Part shown: piece after piece, positions 44,729 through 53,892 of the stretch
How positions within the stretch are numbered: the first letter of the stretch is position 1
Layout of the letters: each line of letters opens with the position of its first letter
Assembly (NCBI RefSeq): GCF_900114265.1
Contig: NZ_FPKV01000003.1
Location: 558,001-622,000, forward strand
Source of the DNA: Flaviramulus basaltis
GTDB taxonomy: Bacteria; Bacteroidota; Bacteroidia; Flavobacteriales; Flavobacteriaceae
Length of the DNA stretch: 64,000 nucleotides
Direction of reading: 5' to 3'
The notes under the pieces: model-generated
The model's input: the letters and a program-made list of their open reading frames with translations, nothing else
What the model was told of the DNA's origin: nothing
The model's database searches: none
Made by a program: the position numbers and the translations under genes

Positions 44729-47700
44729 AATTTAATTTAATTTTGAAATGTTTTATACTATTTATATTCGATATCTTCCAACGCCCTATACCACCATGCT
44801 GGCCTTCGTCATTGTTATATAAATACACATCGTTACCAACCTTAGCTAATTGAGGTGTAAAGGCGTTGCCATGCATGCCTTCTCTTATAGCAGGTGATCC
44901 ATATATATTGTTAGTACCAAAATCATATAAAAATAAACCATCTTCTGTTAACATATGCCAGTAATTAGTTTGAGCATCCTGCCAACCTTCACCATTGTAA
45001 CCCCAAATAAACCAATCGTCCATTGCTAAGGCTTTATTACCATAGTACGCCACACCTTCTCTAGCATCAAACGTATTTTTTCCTAATGGATAATTATCAT
45101 TTTCACCATAAACGACTCCTTTTAGTGTCTTCCAAGATAATTTACTATCACCTTTTCTGTAACCTGCTAAATGATAGTCTCCAGCGTTTTTTTGATTGCC
45201 ATCAAAAATGATATAAGTTCCATTGCTTGTAATTTCTCCAGATGAGTAGTGTGGGCCTGTTAAATTCACTGTTGCAGTACCATATGCACCCCATTGGGTG
45301 CGTGTGCCTAAAATTGGATTATTAGAACCATCGAAGCCTACAATAGGAGTTTCAAACATTCTTACCTCTCCTGTGTAAATTTGTTCAGCATCAGTAATTT
45401 TATCATCGGGTTTTAAATTCGATTTAAAGTTAGAATTATTTATTGTTATTCCTGTATTTCTAAGACTTCCTCCGTTAACTAATTCTAATAAGGCATACGA
45501 TGGATAGCCATTAAACATAAAAGCATAGGTTCTACCATTAGATAAAGTTGTTATATCTCGTATTTTAACATTTCCATCAACACTCAAACCAGCAGCTTCT
45601 ATTGGCTCTCGTGCACCCCAATTATTTACAAGTTTCCAAGCTTTGTTTGCGTTACCTGGTTGTAATGGTAAGCTGTAATCTACATCAAATTCTAAAAATT
45701 CGTAAAATACTCTAGTATTATCGTTTGCATCGACATTAAGCGAATAAATACCAGGAAACCACATCACAGAATCCGTAAAAACTCGTGATGTATTAAAACG
45801 TTGATAACGGTAATTACCTCTATCACCAACCCATAAACTACCATCGCTTTCGTAAGCAACAAATCCATAATAATAATAATCTTCGTTAGGTTGTCTAAAC
45901 ATGAATTTATCATCATAAACTTTAGCATCAGCAGCATAGCTTTCGTTTCTCCCTAAAGTCCAAGATAATGTACCTGTATTTGTGGAGTACCCAAATACTT
46001 GGTGCGCGCCATTATATTTGGCATCTGCAATCGCTATCGTTGTACCATCTGGACTAAAAGCCATAGACTGTATATCTTCTAATCCTTTAATAGTGAAGCC
46101 AGTAGACGTTAATGCACCTGTAACAATATTTACAGTGAATTTTTCTACAATTTCATCTCCCGAAGCATTATCATAGACTATCCATAAATCATCATTATTA
46201 TCCACTTTGCAATGTTTAATAGAGTTATAAGCTAAACTTTGTAATAAAACACCTGTGTTTTTAAGTAACACATGTAAACTATTACTTTGTTCTCTGGCTA
46301 TAAATAATTTATTTCCATTTTTTTGTACTGCTAAGCCTGTAACTTTTTGTTCGTTTACAGGATCGTCTACAATATCACAAACGTTATAAACACCCGAATA
46401 AATTGATATGGTTTCACCTAGGAAGGAATGCCAATTATTTTTTTTATCTAAATTTTCAATAGTTGAAGCACAAATGAAACTGTAGCGTTGTGTAGATGTA
46501 TTACCACCACGACCTGCCATATATAGCATATTACCATCATAAGCTATACGTTGTGTTGCAGGATGAACGTTAGCTGTTGCTTGCACTTCTACCAATGTTC
46601 CCAAAGCGTTTAGTGCTAGTGCGCTTACTGAACCTTTTTTCTCTGAATAATCATGTGCAAAGAATATAGAATTGTCAATAACAAGAGCATCATAATAAGG
46701 TTCGTAACGTCTTATAACGGTATTACCCGTAAAAGATGTTGATGTATTACCAATAACACCTTCCCAATTGGCATTAATATTATTGGCCACCACTTTTATA
46801 TGGTCGCCTTGTGCTCTTACATCGTTACCATCGTCGCTTTTACCATCCCAAGAAAAATCTGAAACATCATAAGTGCCTGCGGTTTGGGTTTGGTTACTGT
46901 AAAGTGTGCGTAATAAATTATCGTTTGCATCATAAACACCAGCACTTGTTTTATAACTTTGGTCTAAAGTGTAATTATCGGTACTTGTAAGAGCTGTTGT
47001 GCTTATGGTTTGCTTATTACTATCTGCAGATTCATTGTTAGCCGCATCTAAAGCACGAATAGTTAACTCATAAGTAGTATTTGCAGTCAAACCTGTTAGA
47101 GTATAGTTTGTTATTGATCCAGCCACAGTAGCTATTAAATTACCATTATTATAAATTTTATATTTGGTAATACCATTATTGTCTGATGAAGCATTCCATG
47201 TTAAATCAACAGTGTTACTTGTTGTATTTACAGCTAAAAAGTTAGTAGGTATTGATGGTGCTACATTGTCATCTATTGGTTCCAATTTGGGTGCAATTAT
47301 GGGAGCCATTAGTGCAAAATATGCTTCTTTTGGATGTAAACCATCATACCAATATGTCGAGTTAGTAGTATCATCGTAATTTGCATTTCCTGTTTCAAAT
47401 ACCAGAGTATCGTAAGCATTTGTGCCTCCATAATAATTAATATCAGCTTCCACTAAACTTATAAATGTTGGTGCCTGGTTATTATAGTTTCCAGGATTAT
47501 CACCTGTATAAGTTGTACTTCTATGTGGTAATATTACTAAAACCTTGTTTCCAGCCGCAGTTAATATGCTTGTATAGGTGTCTAAATCTGCTTTCACTTG
47601 AGTAGCTGTTCTGCCTTGTAAAAAATCATTAGTACCTAGTGAGACTATAGTATAAGTATCTACATTAGGATTTCTAGTAAGTAAGCCATATTTATCATAG

Positions 47701-49514
47701 CTTTTAATTTCAGCTAAAACTTCATCTAAACGAATACCACTAACACCTAAGTTTGAGGTATTCCATGTAGCATCAGTTTTTCCTAAAATATTCGTAGATG
47801 TTAAATTAGGATAATTGTTGTTTATTTTATTTGATGGTGGTTCGTAGCCATATGTAATTGAATTTCCTATAAATTCATAACTTCCAACTTCTTCATCATA
47901 ATTAGTTCTAGCCATTAATTTGTTAAACTCCTTAATAGCTATTGCTAATTTTTTTGATTGCTCAATATCTAATCCTTTACCACTAGCATAGAAATTCAAT
48001 TTGCTTGGGTCTAATATTTTTAAATTCTCAGAAGCAAATGTTCCAATATTATTTGTGTTATTAGTTTTAATTAAATGTCCACTTTTAGTAACAACTGCCA
48101 TATTATTACTATTAGAAGTTAATACAAATGTTCTTTTTGTATTAATAGTAATATCGTGAGAAATACTTAAAGCTTTATTCCCACAATGAAATGCGGTATA
48201 TTTATAAGAACCTGTATTTAATAATAATCTAAGTTTTGAACTCCCTACATTAATTAATTCATTTGTTGTAGTTACAATATCGTTATAATCCAATGTAAGA
48301 CTAATATCATTATAATTGTACTGATTAAGGTTAACACCAGTATCTCCAGATTGAATATTGTTTTTTGCTACTGAATTTTTTAATTTATAATAATTATTGT
48401 CTAAACAAGTGGAAACATCACCTAATAAATCCCAGATACCTTCACATTTTAAAAAGGAAACTAGATAATCATGGGCATATCTATCCGAAGTACTTAACTT
48501 TCCATAAGTGTTTTCAAAATCATCTACTTCTGTTTGTGCTAATATTTCAGAACAATCTAAACTTCCAGATGTTGTTAAAAACTCTTGATTATTACTATCA
48601 CCAGATTCGTTATTAGCCGCATCAATAGCTCGTATTGTTAGGTTATATAAAGTATCAGTACTAAGACCAATTACTTTATAATTTGTAACATTTCCAGTAG
48701 AAGCAACTAAAACTCCTCCGTTATTATAAACAATATAGTCTGTAACTTCAACATTATCTGTTGCCGCAGTCCAACTTAAGTCTACTGTAGTATTACCAAC
48801 GTTACTAGCTACTAAATTAAGTGGGCTTGTTGGATTTTCGGTATCAATAGCTTCTGTTGTAAAATCTTGATTATTACTATTACTGGATTGATTACCAGCA
48901 GCATCAATAGCTTGAATAGTTATATTGTATGAAGTATCAGGTGTTAAGTTTGTAAGGGTATAATTTGTTGCATTTTCAATTGAAGCAATTAAAACATTAC
49001 CATTATTATAAATGTTATAATTGGTTACAGCAATATTATCGGTTGCCGCTGTCCAAGATAAATCAACTGTAGTTTCTGTTATGTTACTAGCCACTAAATT
49101 GAGTGGTGCAGTAGGGTTTTGTGTATCAGGAGAAGTTGTATTCGTAGAAGTTGTAAATATTTCTGTATTACTATTGTCAGATGTATTTCCAGCAGCATCA
49201 ATTGCTCTTACTGTTAAGGTATACAATGTTGAAGCCGATAAACCAGTAAGCGAATAATTTGTTTGAGTACCACCAGTTGATGCTATTAATAATACACCAT
49301 TATTATAAACAGCATAATCAATAACAGCAATATTATCGGTAGCAGCTGTCCAATTAAGATTAACAGAAGTTGTACCAATATTACTAGCCACTAAATTAAG
49401 TGGCGTTGAAGGTTTTTCATCATCAGGGGATGTTGGTTCTTTATCAAGAGGATAATAACTTTGTGAAAAAACCGTTGTTGAAAATAGTAAAAATAATATT
49501 ATAATTTTTTTCAT
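44727..49514 (-). CDS. Large secreted FN3 / SGNH hydrolase / beta-propeller protein
   Basis: 1595 residues with signal peptide MKKIIILFLLFSTTVFSQS. Three fibronectin type III domains (about 35-120, 133-218, 225-312) precede a region of unknown fold and an SGNH/GDSL hydrolase: GNSITYG (about 551, block I), LGTNDFL (about 628, block III), DGLHP (about 725, catalytic Asp/His). A fourth FN3 (about 748-843), a FlgD-like Ig module and a propeller-like C-terminus (about 860-1590) follow. There is no T9SS sorting domain. It is in an operon with the 245-residue protein (4-base overlap). It may deacetylate the exopolysaccharide made by the adjacent locus, but that is inference. Confidence 0.8.
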   Translation of the reverse strand: MKKIIILFLLFSTTVFSQSYYPLDKEPTSPDDEKPSTPLNLVASNIGTTSVNLNWTAATDNIAVIDYAVYNNGVLLIASTGGTQTNYSLTGLSASTLYTLTVRAIDAAGNTSDNSNTEIFTTSTNTTSPDTQNPTAPLNLVASNITETTVDLSWTAATDNIAVTNYNIYNNGNVLIASIENATNYTLTNLTPDTSYNITIQAIDAAGNQSSNSNNQDFTTEAIDTENPTSPLNLVASNVGNTTVDLSWTAATDNVEVTDYIVYNNGGVLVASTGNVTNYKVIGLSTDTLYNLTIRAIDAANNESGDSNNQEFLTTSGSLDCSEILAQTEVDDFENTYGKLSTSDRYAHDYLVSFLKCEGIWDLLGDVSTCLDNNYYKLKNSVAKNNIQSGDTGVNLNQYNYNDISLTLDYNDIVTTTNELINVGSSKLRLLLNTGSYKYTAFHCGNKALSISHDITINTKRTFVLTSNSNNMAVVTKSGHLIKTNNTNNIGTFASENLKILDPSKLNFYASGKGLDIEQSKKLAIAIKEFNKLMARTNYDEEVGSYEFIGNSITYGYEPPSNKINNNYPNLTSTNILGKTDATWNTSNLGVSGIRLDEVLAEIKSYDKYGLLTRNPNVDTYTIVSLGTNDFLQGRTATQVKADLDTYTSILTAAGNKVLVILPHRSTTYTGDNPGNYNNQAPTFISLVEADINYYGGTNAYDTLVFETGNANYDDTTNSTYWYDGLHPKEAYFALMAPIIAPKLEPIDDNVAPSIPTNFLAVNTTSNTVDLTWNASSDNNGITKYKIYNNGNLIATVAGSITNYTLTGLTANTTYELTIRALDAANNESADSNKQTISTTALTSTDNYTLDQSYKTSAGVYDANDNLLRTLYSNQTQTAGTYDVSDFSWDGKSDDGNDVRAQGDHIKVVANNINANWEGVIGNTSTSFTGNTVIRRYEPYYDALVIDNSIFFAHDYSEKKGSVSALALNALGTLVEVQATANVHPATQRIAYDGNMLYMAGRGGNTSTQRYSFICASTIENLDKKNNWHSFLGETISIYSGVYNVCDIVDDPVNEQKVTGLAVQKNGNKLFIAREQSNSLHVLLKNTGVLLQSLAYNSIKHCKVDNNDDLWIVYDNASGDEIVEKFTVNIVTGALTSTGFTIKGLEDIQSMAFSPDGTTIAIADAKYNGAHQVFGYSTNTGTLSWTLGRNESYAADAKVYDDKFMFRQPNEDYYYYGFVAYESDGSLWVGDRGNYRYQRFNTSRVFTDSVMWFPGIYSLNVDANDNTRVFYEFLEFDVDYSLPLQPGNANKAWKLVNNWGAREPIEAAGLSVDGNVKIRDITTLSNGRTYAFMFNGYPSYALLELVNGGSLRNTGITINNSNFKSNLKPDDKITDAEQIYTGEVRMFETPIVGFDGSNNPILGTRTQWGAYGTATVNLTGPHYSSGEITSNGTYIIFDGNQKNAGDYHLAGYRKGDSKLSWKTLKGVVYGENDNYPLGKNTFDAREGVAYYGNKALAMDDWFIWGYNGEGWQDAQTNYWHMLTEDGLFLYDFGTNNIYGSPAIREGMHGNAFTPQLAKVGNDVYLYNNDEGQHGGIGRWKISNINSIKHFKIKLN

Positions 49515-50248
49515 TGTCCTGAAATTATATAAGCGTTTTGTCCAGATTTTCTAAGCAATCCAAATCTAACATTTCCTGCTTTACTATTAAATTGAGCACT
49601 TCCAGAATTGGAATAGTTTAAAGTAACACCAGTACTGGCATTAACTGTTAAAACGGCCCCGTTGTGAGCCTCTAAATTAATAGTATCTCCCACTTCCATA
49701 GCAGAAAAGCCAGATGGGATTGTAAAAGTTGAAGTAGTAGTACAAGCTATGGTGTTATTTATATCTGAACTAATTATGTTTCTTGATGATGTTAAAGGAA
49801 TAATTTCAGCTTTATAGGGTGTAGCTACAATAGGTCCAGTAATACTTTCTGCAGATTTAGCATGTAATGCATAAGGTACACTTAAAAGTTGGCTTACCCC
49901 AACAATATTATAGTTTGATCCACCAGTTGGATCTACTTGGGTTTCTATAAAATGCATTTCTTGATCCCAAGCGATATTAGTAAAATTACCCTGAACAGCA
50001 TTTCCTGTACCAATTTCTAAAGTTACTAATCCATTAGTATTTGTACTAACTACATGATTTTCTTCGTAAACAGCAGTGCCGTTTGGTGAGCCTTGACGAA
50101 TAAGTATTTTAAGACTAACATTAGAATCTATTACTAATGCATTATCGCTATTTCTTATAATGGCTTGGTAGCTCATTTTTTCAGGTGTTTGAGCAAAAAT
50201 TGACAATGAGAATGCCAAAAATAAAAAGAAGGTAAGAAGATATTTCAT
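49511..50248 (-). CDS. Secreted protein with Bacteroidota surface-protein N-terminal domain
   Basis: 245 residues with signal peptide MKYLLTFFLFLAFSLSIFAQ. PEKMSYQAIIRNSDNALVIDSNVSLKILI and TGNAVQGNFTNIAWDQEMHFIETQVDP, then LLSVPYALHAKSA, form a common Bacteroidota N-terminal surface module, often found before collagen-like or tail-fibre-type repeats. The C-terminal half (TIACTTTSTFTIPSGFSAMEVGDTINLEAHNGA) looks like a beta-rich cap. Here no long repeat follows. Its stop overlaps the start of the 1595-residue gene by 4 bases. Confidence 0.7.
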   Translation of the reverse strand: MKYLLTFFLFLAFSLSIFAQTPEKMSYQAIIRNSDNALVIDSNVSLKILIRQGSPNGTAVYEENHVVSTNTNGLVTLEIGTGNAVQGNFTNIAWDQEMHFIETQVDPTGGSNYNIVGVSQLLSVPYALHAKSAESITGPIVATPYKAEIIPLTSSRNIISSDINNTIACTTTSTFTIPSGFSAMEVGDTINLEAHNGAVLTVNASTGVTLNYSNSGSAQFNSKAGNVRFGLLRKSGQNAYIISGQ

Positions 50249-50252
50249 GGTG

Positions 50253-50783
50253 TTATTGTTTTACAATTTTGAATGTTTTTAATAGATTTTCTTCAGCAAA
50301 TACTTGAAGGATGTATATAGAGGCACTTAAGTTAGATAAATCAATTCTTGAATTTTGATTTTCAATAAGACTCTGATTAATTAATTTTCCTTGATAATTA
50401 TATAATTGATATGAGTTTAGTTGATTATTAAAATTAAAACCTTCAGTTACCAAAGTAATAAAATCTGTTGTTGGATTAGGATAAATTAATACGTTCGCTT
50501 TAGAAGAAAAATCATCTTCAGGTACATCTGAATCTTCATTATTTGAATTCTCTTCTTGATTTCCATTTTGTATACCTTCGGCTAATTTGTAGTTGTTATC
50601 ACCCATATTTGAGAAAAAAACTTGACCAATAGAATAGGTAATTGAACCAGAATTACTTGAAACATTATTACCAGATGAATTTATGGAATACATGACATCA
50701 TTGTTTTGACTATAACTCTTTATAGAAAAAAGTAATATCGCTAAAATGAGTAGAAAATTATTATTTAAGTAGGTATGCTTCAC
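50253..50783 (-). CDS. Small T9SS-exported protein with C-terminal sorting domain
   Basis: 176 residues. A signal peptide (MKHTYLNNNFLLILAILLFS...YSQ) is followed by SSNSGSITYSIGQVFFS, a motif found near the N-terminus of many T9SS cargo proteins. A short acidic linker precedes a C-terminal type A sorting domain with VLIYPNPTTDFITL, IDLSNLSASIYILQV and KTFKIVKQ. So the mature protein is almost only a leader plus sorting signal. It is first in the operon with the 245- and 1595-residue genes, 4 bases upstream. Confidence 0.82.
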   Translation of the reverse strand: MKHTYLNNNFLLILAILLFSIKSYSQNNDVMYSINSSGNNVSSNSGSITYSIGQVFFSNMGDNNYKLAEGIQNGNQEENSNNEDSDVPEDDFSSKANVLIYPNPTTDFITLVTEGFNFNNQLNSYQLYNYQGKLINQSLIENQNSRIDLSNLSASIYILQVFAEENLLKTFKIVKQ

Positions 50784-51347
50784 AGCTCTTTGGGGTTTGA
50801 TTGTTTTGTGATATCACATTTGCAATGTTATCTATAAAAAAAATAAAGTCGATGAATGATTTATTTTTTTCGATGAAATACATGTTTAGTTTTCGATGAA
50901 CTGCTTTTTTAAGAGTTAAATGGACTTTTCTTTTTGTGTTATTTAGTTAACTACTGTATAAATTAGTTTTTGGATGACACCTATTTAGCTTTTTTTAAGT
51001 AAGTTAAGTTTCATTATGGTCAAATATTGAAGAGCAAATATAAGATTAAATGTAAATTTATCAGATGAAATGCAGGTACGTGTTAATAAGTAGGTTGATT
51101 TGTTAATAACTATTTAGTTTAAAATAAGTCACTTTAATATTTTACTAGATTTGTTATTGATTTTGTTTTTTAATCTATTGTTTTTTGAATATTTAGCAAT
51201 AGTTAATTTGAATAAATAGAGGTTAATTTTTTGATAATTAATATTTTACAAGAATTAAGTTGAAAATAATTAACAAAATATGAGAAAGAGTTTGTTAAAT
51301 TCCTCTATGAAGAGTAGTATTTGATTTTATTATAGAGGAAATAATAA
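50784..51347. other. Intergenic region with a weak hairpin
   Basis: 564 bases between fcl (ends at 51348, minus) and the secreted-protein operon (starts at 50783, minus). Arms TTCCTCTAT (51300-51308) and ATAGAGGAA (51332-51340) form a 9-bp stem with a 23-base loop, possibly the fcl terminator, though no T-tract follows. The rest is AT-rich and should contain the promoter of the 50783 gene. No gene is seen. Confidence 0.4.
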
Positions 51348-52433
51348 TTACATATTTTGATACCATTCATAAACTTTTTTTATGCCATTTTCTAAGTCTA
51401 TTTTATGTTTCCAACCTAGTTCATGTAATTTTGAGGGGTCGGTAAGTTTTTTCATGGTACCATCTGGTTTGCTCTTATTAAAATAGAGTTCACCATTAAA
51501 GGTTATAATTTTTTTAATTAGAAAAGCTAAATCCTTAATTGAAATATCAATTCCTGTTCCTATATTGATATGGGTATTACGAATTTCTTTAGTATTGAAT
51601 CCAATACAATCTTTAAAATCTCTGTTTTGCATCAAAAATACGCAGGCATCTGCCATATCTTCACTCCACAAAAATTCACGCATAGGGTTTCCTGTACCCC
51701 AAACTTCTAGTTGTATTTTATCATTAACTTTACTTATACCATATTTTTTTAGAATATTTAAAATGGAATCTTTAGATGATTTTCCATCTACACCTTCAAT
51801 TGGCATTTTATTAAGGTCTTTACAAATAGTATCCCATTTATTGTTCTCTAAAGCTTTACCTAGATACATTTTTCTAATTAAAGCTGGAAGAACATGAGAC
51901 TTTTCTAAATCAAAATTATCATTGGGACCGTACAAATTGGTTGGCATTACCGAAATGAAATTTGTACCATATTGTAAATTATAACTTTCACACATTTTTA
52001 TCCCTGCTATTTTGGCAATGGCATAGGGTTCATTTGTATACTCCAAAATACCGGTAAGTAAATAATCCTCCTTCATAGGTTGAGGACAATTTTTTGGATA
52101 AATGCAAGTGCTTCCTAAAAACATAAGTTTTTTTACACCACTTAAAAAACTTTGATGAATTACATTGTTTTGAATACTAAGATTCTCATAAATAAAATCT
52201 GCTCTATAAGTATTGTTTGCAACAATACCACCAACTTTTGCAGCTGCTAAAAAAACATAATCTGGTTTTTCAATTGAAAAAAAATTGGCTACAGCATTTT
52301 TATCAGTTAGATCTAATTCTTTGTGAGTTCGAGTAACAAAATTATTATATCCTTTAGATTCAAGATTTTTTAAGATGGCACTACCTACCAATCCTCTATG
52401 ACCAGCAATATAAATTTTGGAATTTTTATCCAT
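51348..52433 (-). CDS. fcl: GDP-L-fucose synthase
   Basis: 361 residues. IYIAGHRGLVGSAILKNLE is the NADPH-binding motif, GSTCIYPKNCPQP carries the catalytic Ser and Cys region, and YAIAKIAGIKMCESYN has the YxxxK pair; NLYGPNDNFD is also typical. A 30-40-residue insertion (about 188-225, EGVDGKSSKDSILNILKKYG) is longer than in E. coli. It epimerises and reduces GDP-4-keto-6-deoxymannose to GDP-L-fucose. It lies 44 bases downstream of gmd. Confidence 0.94.
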   Translation of the reverse strand: MDKNSKIYIAGHRGLVGSAILKNLESKGYNNFVTRTHKELDLTDKNAVANFFSIEKPDYVFLAAAKVGGIVANNTYRADFIYENLSIQNNVIHQSFLSGVKKLMFLGSTCIYPKNCPQPMKEDYLLTGILEYTNEPYAIAKIAGIKMCESYNLQYGTNFISVMPTNLYGPNDNFDLEKSHVLPALIRKMYLGKALENNKWDTICKDLNKMPIEGVDGKSSKDSILNILKKYGISKVNDKIQLEVWGTGNPMREFLWSEDMADACVFLMQNRDFKDCIGFNTKEIRNTHINIGTGIDISIKDLAFLIKKIITFNGELYFNKSKPDGTMKKLTDPSKLHELGWKHKIDLENGIKKVYEWYQNM

Positions 52434-52477
52434 ATTTGGTTTTAAATTAATCCCTAAATATTTAAAATTTTATTTTT

Positions 52478-53590
52478 TTATTCAAAATAGTTGAAAGTTT
52501 GATATCCTCCACTTTTAATATGTTGGTCTTTTTGCATTAATGCAACATCACTAGTCATCATGTCTTTTACCAAATCTTTTAAATCATATTCTGGAATCCA
52601 GCCTAATTTTGTATTAGCTTTGGTAGCATCTCCAATTAGTAATTCAACTTCTGTGGGTCTAAAGTATTTAGGATCTACTGCTAGTATTTCTTTACCAATT
52701 TCTATTTTAAATTCAGGGTTAGAACATGATTTTACATATCCTTTTTCTTCAACATCTTTTCCTTTAAAGTCTAATTCAATTCCAACTTCACCGAAAGCCA
52801 TTATAACAAAATCTCTAACAGTAGTCGTTTTGCCTGTGGCTATAACCCAATCTTCTGCTTGTTCAGCTTGAAGAATCATCCACATCATTCTTACATAATC
52901 TTTAGCATGCCCCCAATCTCTTTTTGCATCTAAATTTCCAAGATATACTTTATCTTGAAGGCCTAATGCTATTCTAGAAGTTGCTCTTGTAATTTTTCGG
53001 GTAACAAAAGTTTCGCCTCGAATTGGAGACTCATGATTAAATAATATACCATTACATGCATACATACCATAAGCTTCTCTATAGTTCACTGTAATCCAGT
53101 AGGCATACATTTTAGCTACTGCATATGGGCTTCTTGGATAAAATGGTGTTGTTTCTGATTGCGGAACTTCTTGTACTTTTCCATATAATTCAGATGTAGA
53201 AGCTTGATATATTCGAGTCTTTTTTTCAAGTCCTAATAAACGAACGGCATCTAAAATTCTAAGGGTACCTAATCCGTCTGCATTTCCAGTATATTCAGGA
53301 ATTTCAAAAGAAACTTGAACATGGCTCATTGCAGCAAGATTATATATCTCATCAGGTTCTATTTCTTTAATAAGACGAATTAAGTTTGTACTATCGGTCA
53401 TGTCTCCATAATGTAAGAAAAAATTACGATTATCAACATGTGGATCTTGATATAGATGATCAATACGATCTGTATTGAACAATGATGATCGTCTCTTAAG
53501 ACCATGTACTTGATATCCCTTTTTTAATAAAAACTCACTTAAATAGGCCCCATCTTGTCCCGTGACTCCAGTAATAAATGCTACTTTCAT
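52478..53590 (-). CDS. gmd: GDP-mannose 4,6-dehydratase
   Basis: 370 residues. [31 protein letters not shown] is the classical GMD N-terminus. [37 protein letters not shown] holds the catalytic Thr/Glu and YxxxK, and [16 protein letters not shown] is conserved. It makes GDP-4-keto-6-deoxy-D-mannose for Fcl. The pair is separate from and antisense to the exopolysaccharide locus, which contains WcaI- and WcaF-like genes. Confidence 0.96.
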   Translation of the reverse strand: MKVAFITGVTGQDGAYLSEFLLKKGYQVHGLKRRSSLFNTDRIDHLYQDPHVDNRNFFLHYGDMTDSTNLIRLIKEIEPDEIYNLAAMSHVQVSFEIPEYTGNADGLGTLRILDAVRLLGLEKKTRIYQASTSELYGKVQEVPQSETTPFYPRSPYAVAKMYAYWITVNYREAYGMYACNGILFNHESPIRGETFVTRKITRATSRIALGLQDKVYLGNLDAKRDWGHAKDYVRMMWMILQAEQAEDWVIATGKTTTVRDFVIMAFGEVGIELDFKGKDVEEKGYVKSCSNPEFKIEIGKEILAVDPKYFRPTEVELLIGDATKANTKLGWIPEYDLKDLVKDMMTSDVALMQKDQHIKSGGYQTFNYFE

Positions 53591-53892
53591 ATATTTTAAA
53601 TTGAATAAATATTATATTATAAATATGTTTTATTATCTTAATTTAATACTAATCTCGTAATTAATTTTTTAGCTATAAGGTTGAAAAAAAGAAATATACT
53701 AGGTCTAAAATAAAATAATAAATTCTTTTTCTAGTTAAACTTATATAAATTTTAAAAAAATAATAAATTTCAAAAAAATACTATGTAATTATTAACTTAT
53801 TTACAATTTAACTTTGCTAATTTATTTTAAAAAAAATATGATATCCAAAAAAATATTTTTTAGATATCATATTTATATTAAATATTAATTTT
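53591..53892. other. Intergenic region carrying a terminator and the gmd leader
   Basis: About 300 bases. It holds the terminator at 53834-53874, then an AT-rich stretch that is the leader of gmd on the minus strand. No gene or RNA is seen. Confidence 0.45.
53834..53874 (-). terminator. Intrinsic terminator of the malectin-repeat protein
   Basis: The 12-bp stem 53834-53845 (AAATATGATATC) with 53863-53874 has a 17-base loop. On the minus strand it is followed by a T8 run. It sits 19 bases after the stop at 53893. Confidence 0.78.
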
